The notes under the pieces were generated by a model that was not told the DNA's origin, did not search any database, and saw nothing but the letters and a program-made list of their open reading frames with translations. DNA of 64,000 bases from positions 33,555,501 through 33,619,500 of the forward strand of contig JASXTE010000005.1 of assembly GCA_030280995.1 (NCBI GenBank), written 5' to 3'. The number at the start of each line of letters is the position of its first letter. The stretch's first letter is position 1. Shown here piece by piece: positions 46,719 through 58,522 of this stretch. A program made the position numbers and the translations under genes. The stretch is from Hemileia vastatrix (Eukaryota; Basidiomycota; Pucciniomycetes; Pucciniales; Zaghouaniaceae).

Positions 46719-47143
46719 GTTAGTGTTTGGGGGAGAAAAAAAATAAGGGTGGGAAGAATTAAGGGTTGGAGTATGATGTTAGGGGGGCCTTAAGACTTAA
46801 TGCACAGTGTACTGTGTGTGTATAAATCAGCCTCTAAGGATAAGCTGAAGAAAAATTTTAAGGTATGAGCATGTGTGCACCTAATGCCAACTAATCAAGT
46901 TGAGGGGAAGAAGTTCTTGAAAGGCTTGGATGTACCCAACAGATGGCATGTCAAGGGACAAACACACTGGTGAACTATACCAATTATTCACTGGTGTACT
47001 TTGAATGAAAATGACTTACTTGGTACCTTAGCATTGGCTTGTCTGCCGAACTTCAAACAGAGTATTGTTGACAGCAGTGGAAACTCCATGGACCTGGATT
47101 TCATTTTGCATGTAGTATGCATGTGGGATTCCTCTCCAGCCCA
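46719..47143. other. CAP upstream region
   Basis: No frame of its own. A+T content drops towards the CAP start, consistent with the transition from repeats to a host gene. Confidence 0.4.
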
Positions 47144-47151
47144 TGACGTCA
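47144..47151 (+). promoter_or_regulatory. CRE/ATF-type site TGACGTCA upstream of CAP
   Basis: Perfect 8-bp palindrome bound by bZIP factors of the ATF/CREB type, 41 bp before the CAP ATG in a CG-containing stretch. It may lie in the promoter or the 5' leader; regulation by cAMP-linked bZIP factors is inference. Confidence 0.4.
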
Positions 47152-47191
47152 CCAGCCCACTTCGCCATCGATCTCGGTCTTTCGCGCCAAA

Positions 47192-48970
47192 ATGGCCAAC
47201 GGAATTCCAGCTCAAGGTGTTGGAAGTCTCTTTACTCTCATCAAAAGGTTTGTTTTTCTTTTCTTCTTTTTTCATCTAGATTCTCATCCTTATCCTTTTA
47301 TTTAGACTTGAGGCCGCTACATCCAGACTTGAGGACATTGCTGTTGCTCAATCCTCCGGCACCTCTTTTGCCTTCAATCCTGACTCTCCCAACTCGGACT
47401 TGCAACCTTCCACCGATGCATCCAAAAATAATCTATCACTGGAAATTCCACCTCTCATTAAAGCCTACGATGATATTCTGGCTACATCTCTTGACAGGTT
47501 TCTATCTGCTGCCAAAAATATCGGTGGATCTTCTAATGAACAGGCTGAACAGGTTCACGCTGCATTCATCGCGCAAAGAAAATTTCTGTTGATTTGCAGT
47601 GCTTGTCAGAGGCCCACATCACAGAATGGTTTCATCAGTCTGCTCAAACCGACAGAGATACCATTGACCAAGGTCGTTGAAATTAAAGATGCTAACCGGG
47701 CGGACAAACGTCTTTTTGATGGCTTGAACGCTGTTGCAGAAGGGATTTCGGCTTTGGGATGGGTTGGAGTCGACAGCAAGCCTGGCCCTTTCGTTGGTGA
47801 TGCCAAGGATAGTGCGCAGTTTTGGGCTAATCGAGTTATCAAACAATTCAAAGAATCGTGAGTCAAAATCGAAATAATTTCATTTTTAAGGTTTAGAGTT
47901 TCTGTAACATTTTTTCTTGGTTGGAAGGGATCCTGCAATAATTGAGTGGGTTAAAAACTTTATCGTTGTCCTTGAAGATCTTCGCAAGTATATAATGCAG
48001 TACCATACTACATGCCTTGCCTGGAATCCAAAGGTCGGGATAGTTTGCTTTTTAATTTAAAAAATGAATTTATTGATTGATCTATTTTATTTACAGGGCG
48101 AAGATGCTGGAAGTTTTGTTAGTAGGCTAGATTCTCAGTCTTTGAATTCCAATCCCGTTACCCAAGCTCCTCCTCCGCCGCCGCTACCACCACCACCACC
48201 ACCACCTGTCGCCCAGACGAGTTCTGCCTCCAATGAAGGCATGAGTGCCGTATTGGCAGCTCTTAACCAAGGAGAAAAAATAACTGGTGGTTTGAGAAAG
48301 GTCGACCCCAGCCAGCAAACACATAAAAACCCATCACTTCGCGCTTCGTCTAATGTTTCGCTAGGTGTAGAAGCCAAACGACCCACCAAGCCTCCTAAAC
48401 CTCAAAGTTTTCAACGTAAACCAGCAAAGACTGAGTTAGATGGAAACAAATGGATTGTGGTATGTTTTTTTGAATCCAGGTTTTCCTCCTCACTTGTGTT
48501 AATTGTTCAGTTGGTTATATTCTTAGGAATACCATGAAAACAAGTCTGACATCATCATTGAAGAGACTGAAATCAGTCACATGGTAAACATTTTTGGCTG
48601 CAAGAATTGCATCATACAAGTTAAGGGAAAAGTGAATGCAATCACCCTGGTTTCCTGCCACAAGACATCTATTTTACTAGATTCTACAGTTTCATCTTTG
48701 TCCATCACTTCATCGCCATCTTTTACTGTCCAGGTTCTAGGAAAGGTTCCTACTATCATGATCGATGCCACGGATGGTGGTCAAATTTATCTAAGTAAAG
48801 AAAGTCTAGATGTGGAAATCGTGACAGCCAAAACCAGTGCTTTGAATGTTAGTTTACCAGTCGAAGGCGAAGAAGAGGGAGTTTTCATAGAGAGAGCCGT
48901 TCCTGAACAGCTGAAAACCATTGTTGCTGATGGCAAATTGATGACATCTGTATTAGAGCATAATTCTTAA
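47192..48970 (+). CDS. Adenylyl cyclase-associated protein (CAP/Srv2), five exons
   Basis: CAP recycles actin monomers with cofilin and links Ras-adenylyl cyclase signalling to the cytoskeleton. Exons 47192-47247, 47306-47857, 47928-48033, 48097-48459 and 48527-48970 join in frame to 506 residues, within the usual CAP length. Introns are 58, 70, 63 and 67 nt, all GT-AG. Residues 15-32 carry the cyclase-binding coiled-coil motif (TLIKRLEAATSRLEDIA); 60-235 form the helical folded domain (PPLIKAYDDI, WVGVDSKPGPFV, YHTTCLAWNPK). Residues 263-275 are a poly-Pro run (P5-L-P7). Residues 287-307 are a WH2 actin-binding motif (ALNQG...GLRKV). Another Pro/Lys stretch lies near 335-345, then the CARP beta-helix domain (KWIVEYHENKSD, CKNCIIQVKGK, VLGKVPTIMIDATDGG). 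No disruption seen. The start has a good context (CCAAAATGG) and is the only ATG that fits exon 1. It is an intact host gene surrounded by repeats. Confidence 0.96.
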
Positions 48971-49309
48971 GTGATTATACCAAGAGTTTCAGTCTTGAGG
49001 AATTGAAGAAGGTATTTTTAGACAGCAAGTTAATTAACTATTTGTTAGTCAGAGCATTGGGTGCTTAAGTATAATATGTTTCCATCTCGTTAACCCAAAC
49101 TGCATTTGTTTGGATGTAACAAAAGCAATTTTATTTTGATATTAGTTTTTGCCGTGCTTTATCAGTGATTCATGGGAATACAACTTTTATTAGCTGTTGT
49201 TTTTGTTTTTATTGAATGAGATTAAAGTCAAGTACATGTTATGTTTGAGGACTTTGTTGTAAGTGTGCTATTCACAAGGGAAAAAAAAAGGTAAAATAGA
49301 TGTCTGGCC

Positions 49310-49341
<32 letters not shown>

Positions 49342-49348
49342 CCTGAGA
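48971..49348. other. CAP 3' flank with a long T run
   Basis: Probable 3' UTR and terminator region; an AATGAGATTAAAG near 49213 could serve 3' processing but no canonical signal is certain. A T run of about 27 bases lies at 49311-49336. Confidence 0.4.
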
Positions 49349-49353
49349 CAAAT

Positions 49354-51710
49354 TGTCAGTGTAAGCTAGTATTTAAGTATGATTTAATAGTAAATATTAA
49401 TAGTCCTGCTACTTATTTATAAACAATTTATGAATTAAACCTCAGGGGAAGACTAATAAAATAGTTATGCTCAATATTAACTCACCATATTTGGATTGGT
49501 GTGGACTAGTTGTGGAAAATAGGCTAATAAAATATAGTTATAGTTAATATAAAGATAATATTGATTTATAAAACCTTTAAAAAAATTTTGTATATGATAA
49601 TAATTGTTTTATAATGTTTATTTGTTGTGTAGTAAGTAAGTGATATCCAATAACCCATCAAATCTTCCCTTACTCATACCAAAATCCACTGGAGTGCACA
49701 GACCTTCAATCCAGATGATGTGTCAGCCTAAATATCCTTAGGACTGAGTATTTCTTATGCTTAAAATAAGATAACCTTAAGTAGATTAAGCTTATATCTT
49801 AAAAATAAGGTTAAAATAATAATATATATTATTTTATTATATATATATATAATTATTATTCTATTATATAACTTATAATAGTTTAAATAGCTTATCCATG
49901 GCCTAATAATATTTATTAAGGTGTTAATGGAGTCATAATATACTTATCTTAAGTGATATGAAGTAATTATTGACATGCATAAGCTTATATGTATACATAA
50001 TTCTCATATTCAGTGAAACATGCGGTATATTATGTATATTTAGGTATATAAGTGGGTTTTAGCCCCTTAATAGCCTATAACCTTTGTTTTTCTGCTTATT
50101 TTAGGTCATATGGACGAAATCAGTGGACTCACAACGCCTACAGAAGCATAGACACCTATATCAGGCGCATACACCCAGTTTGGACAACTAAAATTACTTC
50201 CTTGGATGGTTATTCACGGATTTATGGGTTGGAAAGATGTTTTTGGGTTAATGTGGATGCTTGGGGATGTTATTGGGGGCTTGGACATTTTATTTGTTTC
50301 CTTTATATGCTTTTAGTTTCATTAAATCTCTTTTTGATCATTTATTTTACCTGTTTCTTTATGGTATCCGCTTTTATCTGGGTTTTCTATTTATGGTATG
50401 ATTCTGTGTTATTATTAATAGTGATGGAGGGTCCTTACTGGAGGTCTGGGTGTTGAAACTGCTTGAAGTGGACGCCATGGGGAGGTGATGGGCCCTCACA
50501 GTGCTGTAATTGCCGGGGATAGCAGTGACATCATCTGGATTGAAGGTCTGTGCACTCCAGTGGATTTGGGTATAAGTAAGGAGGGATTTTGACGGTTTAT
50601 TATCATCATTCAATTACTACACTTCAAACAAACACTACAATACAATTATTAGCATTCAGAAATATATTATAAAGCCCTTATAAATTGATATTATCTTTAT
50701 AAAAGCTATAACTATATTTTATTCTTCTATTTTCCACCACTAGCACACATTTAAATCCAAGTATTGTGAGTTTTATTTGAGTATAACTATTCTATTAGTC
50801 TTCCCCTGAGGTTTAATCACTAAATCATTTATTAATAAGTAGTAGGACCATAAAATAACACTATTATATCATACTTATATACTAGACTATACTGACACCT
50901 TCAATCCAGATGATGTCACTGCTATCCCCAGCAAATATAGCACTGTGAGGGCCCATCACCTCCCCATGGCATCCACTTCAAGCAGTTTCAACACCCAGAT
51001 CTCCAGTAAGGACCCTCCATCACAATTAATGATATCATACACCCATACCATAAATAGAGAAACCAGATAAAAGCAGATATCATAAAGAAACAGGTAGAAT
51101 AACTCATCCAAAGAGAATAAAATGAAACCCAAAGCATCTAAAGGAACCAAATCAACTGCCCAAGCCCCCAATAACATCCCCAACCATCCATATTAAACCA
51201 GTAATCATATCCCAACCCATAAATCTGTGAAAATCCATTAAAGGAAGCAGATTAAGTTGTCCAAACTGGATATATGTGCCTGAAAAAGGTGTATATGCTT
51301 GTGTAAGCATAATGAGTCCATTAAATATGTCCAGATGACTTAAAATAAGCAGAAAATAAAGCTTATAGGCTATTTAGAGGATTAAACTGGCATATAGACC
51401 TATATATACATAATATAACTACATATTTCACTGAATATGAGATCTATGCATACATATAAACATATGTATGTCTATAATAACTTAATATCACTTAAGATAA
51501 GTATATTATGACTCTATTAGAGACTTAATAAGTACTATAGGGCTTTGTATAAGCTATTTAAACTTGTATAAGTCATTTAATAGTGTAATATATATATATA
51601 TATAAGCATAATAACCATATATATAGGTATTATAACCATACTATTAAATTATAAGGTTATATTATTTTAAACATAAGAAATACTCAGTCCTGGGGATACC
51701 TAGTCTCACA
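49354..51710 (-). mobile_element. Solo LTR, family 1, host of a nested copy
   Basis: Outer copy: TGTCAGTGTAAGC at 49354 and ...CTCACA at 51710, with CAAAT on both sides (49349-49353, 51711-51715). Removing the inner element and one copy of an 18-bp duplication leaves 1162 bp, matching the family length. Confidence 0.88.
49721..50897 (+). mobile_element. Solo LTR, family 1, inserted in opposite orientation in its sister
   Basis: 1177 bp, TGTCAGCC...CTGACA. The 18 bases before it (CCTTCAATCCAGATGATG, 49703-49720) are repeated directly after it (50898-50915), while the same site in the copy at 7047-8226 has this sequence once. A TATAAGTA lies near 50572, which sets the orientation. Confidence 0.9.
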
Positions 51711-51715
51711 CAAAT

Positions 51716-53700
51716 CAGAGCCTTGTCTGTGCCCAGTGTGAAATTTAAGAAAGAAATTTTAAGAATAATCTAAGAAGAATTCCAAGAGGATGATGAGATT
51801 GATATGAGGGTTTGATCCAATCAGTTTCCATTGGTTTGGATACTTAAAACCACATGAAAATTTCTTAGGGCAGCAGGAGAAATTTGGCATGGATTTTCAC
51901 CCAGCAACTTTGTTGTGAATCATGACAGATCTGCCTTTAGTCTGTCATTTGACATTCTATAATCCCATCCTAGAGTTTACCCCCCTGAGATTTCTTGGCT
52001 CCCCCTCCTGTCATCAATTCCTTCCCATCTGCCTCTCCCCATCAATCATATTTGAGTTAAATCTTTCTTTTTTGGTTATCATTTTTTTCTTTGTGTTCTT
52101 TTCTCAACAGTTTTTCTTTTTCTTTTATTCTCTCAGCCTCATCTGATGCAACTTGTACCCATTACAGCCAATTGTGGTGATTCAAGCTGGTGTGATAATT
52201 AATCTTATGAGTTCAATGTCTCTTCCTTCTGCCTCAAAATTTTTGATACTTTATCACATAGCATTTTTGCAATCCCCTAGCAAAAGTGTAGAAACTAGTG
52301 ATGTGGTAACAATCTTTCTTGACTTCAAGTTCTACTTTGAAAAGGCAAAGCCAAACTCAAGCTCAAGCCCTACCCCTATGGACCAATTATCACCAGACTA
52401 TGGCAAGCTAAGATTTTTGTGGAGTACACAAAATACTTAGCTTGAACACTTCAAACTTTGTGCTTTCAAGACCATCAATGATCATGAGTATACAAAAATA
52501 GGACTCCATGTACAAAAAAGGGCTGAAAGTGGAGTAGGTTTATGGCTTTCTTGGTCCCTAATTCTGGTGATGTCTCAACTTTCCAAAAGAAGGAACTCAA
52601 CAATGTTAAGCAGTACAAGGGCTTCTTAAACATCACAATGACTTCCCTAAATGATCAAAATTTATATGTTTAATTGGAACAGAAAGATCCCACATTAGCT
52701 ATCAAGATAAGCTAGGAGTCATTGTTCTCATTTTTTAAATTTTTAGACTTATTATTAATTTTTATTGCACTCAGAGAGACTCTCACTACACAATATAGGG
52801 GGTGAACTTGCTAGCAAGTCCTCAATCTGAACTCAGATGGAACTCAGACTGAAATCATAATGAACCCATACTGAACTCTACTTGAACACCCACATAAAAC
52901 TGTTCTGTTGAGTGGTGTTCATCCCTGATTGTATGGTTCCTTTATCAATAGCTCAATGTGTGTTCAATCTGTGGTGAGTTTGGGTCCAAGGTTGCGGACT
53001 CACTAGCAAGTCCATCTCCCATATTGTGTGGTGTATTCCTACTCATGTTTAGAGGGTAGTAATAAAGTTAACTCCAGCTCTGAAAATCTTACAGAAGACC
53101 TGAAAAAGAGCAAGTCAAAATTTGAATGAGTCTGACTACTTTTGGACCTCTACAAGACTAATAAGAAGTACAGTAAGACTGAAGAGGGCCATGTTGTTGT
53201 GAATACTGAAAACAAACAGGAACAATTCTTTCTCACTCTCAATATGGAAGTAACATGGGTAGATGCTATGGTTTGAACTTTCTCATTGATTCTTTATTTT
53301 TTTTAAAAAATTTTTGTTTCTTTTATTAATTATAAAGCACTAATCCAAAAGAAGTCACTTTCCTGGTCCCTCCCAAAGGATCCTATGTCAAACTGGCTTA
53401 AGAAAAAAAACTAATCGAGGATCTGGAAGCATTCAAGAAAGTCTAGAATTTAGTGATAACTCTGCTACCCCATATCCTCTTGGAAGCATTTCTCTTCCCT
53501 GTTAAAAAACTTGTAAAGGCAATACTGAACCTTTGGAAAAAAAATTTAATGATTTTTTTGTTTCAGAACAAGTTGATCCTCATAACTCTTAGATTCCAGA
53601 AGGCTTTTCCAAATTAGGGATCACAGATTAGTCATCCATGCAGGATTAAAATAAATATGAACTGGTTGTATCTGGGGTACAGATCAATTATTCTGTTGTG
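51716..53700 (+). pseudogene. Degraded coding-like sequence of unknown family
   Basis: Interrupted frames such as DVVTIFLDFKFYFEKAKPNS (about 52307) and VPNSGDVSTFQKKELNNVKQ (about 52550), with further pieces after the MITE at 52784-53033 (IQKKSLSWSLPKD). Codon-like pattern but many stops. I do not recognise the family; likely a transposon gene. Confidence 0.35.
52784..53033. mobile_element. 250-bp CACTA-end MITE with subterminal palindrome
   Basis: CACTACACAATATAGGGGG start and ATATTGTGTGGTG end, ACTTGCTAGCAAGT palindrome next to the left end. Flanks are TCT and TAT, so the 3-bp duplication has one mismatch here. Confidence 0.9.
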
Positions 53701-56059
53701 GTATATGAAATTTCTCCAACCTCAGAATTCTCAATGTTTAAATTTTCAAAATTTTGTATAATAAATTAAAATAACAAAATAAATTTTAGATTAACTGGCT
53801 AGAAGACCAGCATCAAAAAAAAGTGTAATGTAGTTTGGATTAATTGTATGGCATAATCTTGATGAAAGTGTAGTTTTCTTAAATTGAATATTTCAAGATG
53901 AATTATTGCTTATCATATAAAGGAAGGGGAGTATTCGCAGTGATTTTTAAATAAATATCAAATTTATTTAATATTACTTCATAAGATTTATTAAGGATAG
54001 AAGACTAATGAGTGAATTAGTGGTCATATGTGGATATGTGGTGTTCTCTCAGTATGGAATGATATTTATGATATGGTACTCAAAATATGTTGACTTATGG
54101 TTAAATTGATTTAAATGTGGGTGCTTCAGAGTGGTTTGGAAAAGTTGAATTTACTGGGGAATGGAGTAATAGTGATACAAACAACAAGGGTCAACAGTAT
54201 CATTGGGATCTAGTTGTAGGAGGATACCAGGGTTGTGGCTTGTTTGGGGAGGAAGGTTTGATGATTTGGTGGAAAAAAGGGCTATTCAACATTATTTGGG
54301 GAAAATAGGATTGATATAAAATTCATGGAGCTTTGTGGTTCAGATAAAAAGGGTTGGAAGGAAGAAGGAGTTGTTGTTGTGATTTGAGGATAATGTTACA
54401 AGGGTAAAAATGGGTTTTCTTTAATGTGATTAAAGGGTTCAGTATATTTTTTGGTTTAAGCAGGTGGTGTAATTTGGATTTAGTATCTAGGATACAGGAG
54501 TGTGCTATAAGGAAATTTGTATTGGAATGATTTTTTTACAAAAAAGGGTTATTAGTAAGTACCTGAATAGTGTAATTATTAAGGAAATGGAAAGATATAT
54601 AAAGGGGCATTGTTTTTAATGTATTTAATTCAGTCTTCTATTAGTCTATACAGATTTGTCTATTTGCTGGTGTTATCTAGTTAATATTACTTTTATTAAA
54701 ATTTTAATTCAGCACATAACCTTATATCCATTATATTAGTAGTCTCATTTTTCTTGGTTTCCCAAATATTTTACAAAAACAAATACTTCCACTATAGTTA
54801 ATAATAGAGCAAGAAGGCATTCAACAAGCTAAATTCCAACCTGTGTTCAGATGTGTCTAAAGCTCTGCACTTTTTAAATTCCACATTTGGTGTCCCTACA
54901 TCAGGAGAGTTGGTTTTTTTGTTTATTTAGTGGCTATTAAGAGATCGATTGGATGGATAATTTGGGTGTATCATAAGTAACTGGGTGTGGTGTACCAGTG
55001 ATATACGTTTCTACCAAATAGGAAATTTTAAGGAAAAAATTGATAATTAAATAATTTTAAAGAGTGTAAATTTTTTAGGAATAAATTAAGTGTTGTAGCA
55101 TGGGAGTTTGAAAGGAATTTTTAGAAAAGGCTAGATTGTATCAAAAATTACTGATAAAGTAGGTATGGCTGACATTTGAGAAGTAGCAAGTGATACCATT
55201 TTGGTGCCTTCTAACAAAACAATAGCACCTAGGACATGAAGAATTACATTGTGGAAGTCTAAAGCTTAGTAATGCACTAAAATGATTCTTAAAGATTCTT
55301 TTGGGCTTCTCATTAATGAGTTTTAAAGGGCTATTTAATTTTAGTATAATTCTATTATAAATAAAATGGTTGGTTTTATGGCGAAAATTGGTCTAATAAT
55401 CACATCAAGAGGAGATATTTACTTAACTGTCAAGAAGTGCAGCTATAAGTTTAAAAATGAATGGAAATGAAATTCAGGATTCTCAAAAACCCTTGGAAAT
55501 TTTCAGGAGTTTTAATATTTTTTTTATATTTAAAATTATTTTATTAATTATTTCTATATTTTTGATTTTTGTTGATTTACTTAACATTAATGACTTTTAG
55601 ATTAGTGAATAGGGTTGTGCAAGATACCAGAAGTAGATAAAATGTTCTCCAGATGTAACCCTATCATCTGTAATTTTTTTATTATACTTTTGAGGTTCTT
55701 ATTGAGTACGTAAGTCCATATGAGCTTGCAAAATTTCTGGAAAACTTCATACAAACTCCAGGAATGTCCAGACAGACTCAGGAAGGGGAAAAGGAAAAAG
55801 GGGGCACATGACTGGAGTATGCATAAAAAGGCTTTGTACTCCAAATACAATCAATCATCTAACAATAAAATACATGTAATACAACATTATAGCAAATAAC
55901 CACCATTATTTTAACATGACATTATTCAATTGTAATACCCTTATAAATATAACATTTTTATACAGCACCTCATATATTTTACACACTAAAATATATATAT
56001 ATACATATAGGGTATCATTTGAAAGGTCTCAAATCTAGGGACTCAATTTGAAAAGCTGT
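53701..56059. other. AT-rich region, no supported gene
   Basis: A G-rich open frame (54117-54308, FTGEWSNSDTNNKG) has no known motif. TATATAAAGGGG at about 54596 could be an LTR promoter, but no ends were found. Confidence 0.3.
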
Positions 56060-56319
56060 CACTACGCAATATAGGGGGTGGACTTGCTAGCAAGTCCCCA
56101 ACCTGAACTCAGACTGAACTCAGATGGAACTCAGACTGAACTCATACTGAACTCATACTGAACTCTACTTGAAGACCCACAAAAACTGTTATGCTGAGTG
56201 GTGTTCATCCCTGATTGTATGGTTCCTTTGTCAATAGCTCAATGTGTGTTCAATCTGTGGTGAATTTGAGTCCAAGGTTGCGGACTTGCTAACAAGTCCG
56301 CCCCCCGTATTGCGCGGTG
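56060..56319. mobile_element. 260-bp CACTA-end MITE with subterminal palindrome, best copy
   Basis: CACTACGCAATATAGGGGG start, GTATTGCGCGGTG end, TGT on both sides (56057-56059, 56320-56322). GGACTTGCTAGCAAGTCC near the left end is a perfect palindrome and the right end has GGACTTGCTAACAAGTCC. The interior holds four to six TGAACTCA-type units. Several intact CG sites suggest it is young. Confidence 0.95.
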
Positions 56320-56322
56320 TGT

Positions 56323-56639
56323 TCACAAAAATAAAAACTTCATAAAAACATGTTAATCCAATAATTTAAGTAACTTTTCTCTAGTACAACTTTTTGTTTT
56401 ATTTCTTTATATTTACAAAATAATACAGATTCTAACATCTCCAAACTGTTAAATATAAGTTTTTCACTATTCATTTCCTATCAAGTAGAAATTTGAGCTT
56501 TGTTAATTGTGAAATTTTATTTACTTAAAGGGACAGAGTTTGATCAGTTTTATCTAACTCCCTTGGATTCTACTTGCAGAAAGGCAACTGTAAGAGTCTT
56601 TCTACAACATTAATTATATGTAAAGATGGGGTTTTTATT
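56323..56639. other. AT-rich spacer
   Basis: Nothing recognised; probably leads into the Gag-like remnant that follows. Confidence 0.3.
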
Positions 56640-58520
56640 TTTAATCAAACAGATATAAAGAAGTTTTTAAGAAGATTTGAACATTCAGCAGAAATACAGA
56701 GCACTAATAATTATGATATGCTTTGAAAAGTATTGTTTTTTGTGTCAAATTAATTCAAAGATAAATTAGAAGAAATTTTAGAACATTAAAACTAAAATTG
56801 GACAGATTTGAAAGGTCAGATACTAAAGAGATGGCCTTAGGAAAGGGAAAGATCCAATTTTCCTTTGGATAGTCTGTATGAATTAGTACTAAGGATGAAA
56901 AGAAAAGTAGAAGCTGAAGATCTTAAAGAATTTCAAAGTTTTAGGGTTGAATTTAAGCAGATGGTTGATTAATTGGTTTTAAATAAATCTTTTTGTGATG
57001 AGGAAAATGCATTTGAAAGATTTATTTATTCTTTGTCACCAGGAATGGAGGATTTGACAAAGAGATGACTAGGTCCAGAAGGAAAGCTTATCAAGAAAAA
57101 GGATAGAAATTACAAGTATCCCAATTTAAAGAAAGTTTAAGAAGAAGTAGTAGAAGAAATTAGATTATTGGATATAAATTTTTACTTGATTGAAGATAGT
57201 TTGTATAATGGACCTTTCAAGTCAGATAATTCAGTTGTATCAGAAAAGAAGGATGAATATTTAAAAAAGATTGCATAAATAAAGGAAAAAGTTATAAAAA
57301 ATGTTAGAACTTCACAACAGATCTCAATAAAAGTGAGCAGAAGGAACTCCCTTAGAAAATATTTAAAGATATGCTTATTTTTATTTTAAAAAACAAGGTT
57401 CTTTGATTTCCAGATTTAATCAGTTTGAAACAGAAATTATGGATAAATTGAGATCAGGGATGGTCAGAGGTTATGATTGCCTGATGGTTCAAGACTCCAG
57501 CAGGATCAGGTATGAGGAATGAAAGTTGAAGTTATTTATGATATCAAGAAGAAGGAAAGTGTTAAAAACAATAAAAATTCAAAAGTGAGTTATCAAGTAG
57601 AAATTTAAAGCCTGGTTATTATATCAAAAGAAAGAATGTTGGCTTTCAAGTGTCTTGTGCAGTATTGGATTTTATGAAAAGAGAAGAGGAAAGAGAAAGA
57701 CCTCTCACTGGTTCTAGAATTGAGACATTTATGGAAAAAATCAAAGAAGTAATAATGAGTCAGCTCCTGGAAATTCACATAAGAAGGACTGTTGATCAAA
57801 AAATAATCATCAAGGGGAAACTTTAGTTTCATCTTTTTTGTAAAAGAATTGGAAGATAGAGAAAGAAGAACAGCTGAGGACAACTTTAGTAAAAAATAAC
57901 AAAGAATTGTTCCAGATCTTCCAAGAGCTATTAGTGAGTCTGATAATTAGGAAGAAGAGAGGGTGGAGCATGAAGAAGTGCAAGCTCATCCAAAATGTGC
58001 AATACCAGAAGAAGAGATTCCTGGAGCAACTCATATGATAAATAAGCCAGCTCAAGGTCCTAAAGCAGTTCCAAAGAAAGATTTTTCAGAAAGAAAACAA
58101 GGGAGTTCAGTTAATAAGAATTATCCAAAAGCAGAATAAAATTTAGTGAATAATTATTTGAAATGTATAATTCCAGATTCATTGAGAAGGATGTCAGAAG
58201 TATCACCAGAGATAGCAAAAGAATTTGTGAGAAGATTTCTTGTGGGACTTAAAGTTTTAAAAATGTATTATTACAAAAAATCACTAAAGGTCCACATTAT
58301 TCAGGCCCCTTATGTTTTTGGAGGTTATGGTTAATGGAAGTTTGATTTGATATTTAGTTGATTCTGGATCTCAGATTAATGTGGTATCAGCAGATGATGA
58401 AGATACTTTAAAATTACCTGTGAAGTATGGAGAAAGAGATGGAAACTTACCATCTTTGGAAGTGGCTGAATTTTATAGAACTTTTGTGGCTGGAGCAGAA
58501 AAGAATCTTCATTTTTAGAT
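56640..58520 (+). pseudogene. Gag-protease of a retroelement, broken
   Basis: Broken frames give a capsid-like start (IFNQTDIKKFLRRFEHSAEI, about 56638) and EFQSFRVEFKQMVD (about 56930), with AFERFIYSLSPGMEDLTKR (about 57010). A basic region follows, then IIPDSLRRMSEVSPEIAKEF (about 58170) and a retroviral-type protease motif (VDSGSQINVVS, about 58355). The order and wording resemble Gag-protease proteins of retrotransposons known from Puccinia. More than ten stops. The frame ends where the Gypsy LTR at 58523 begins, so the rest was displaced or lost. Confidence 0.7.
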
Positions 58521-58522
58521 AC

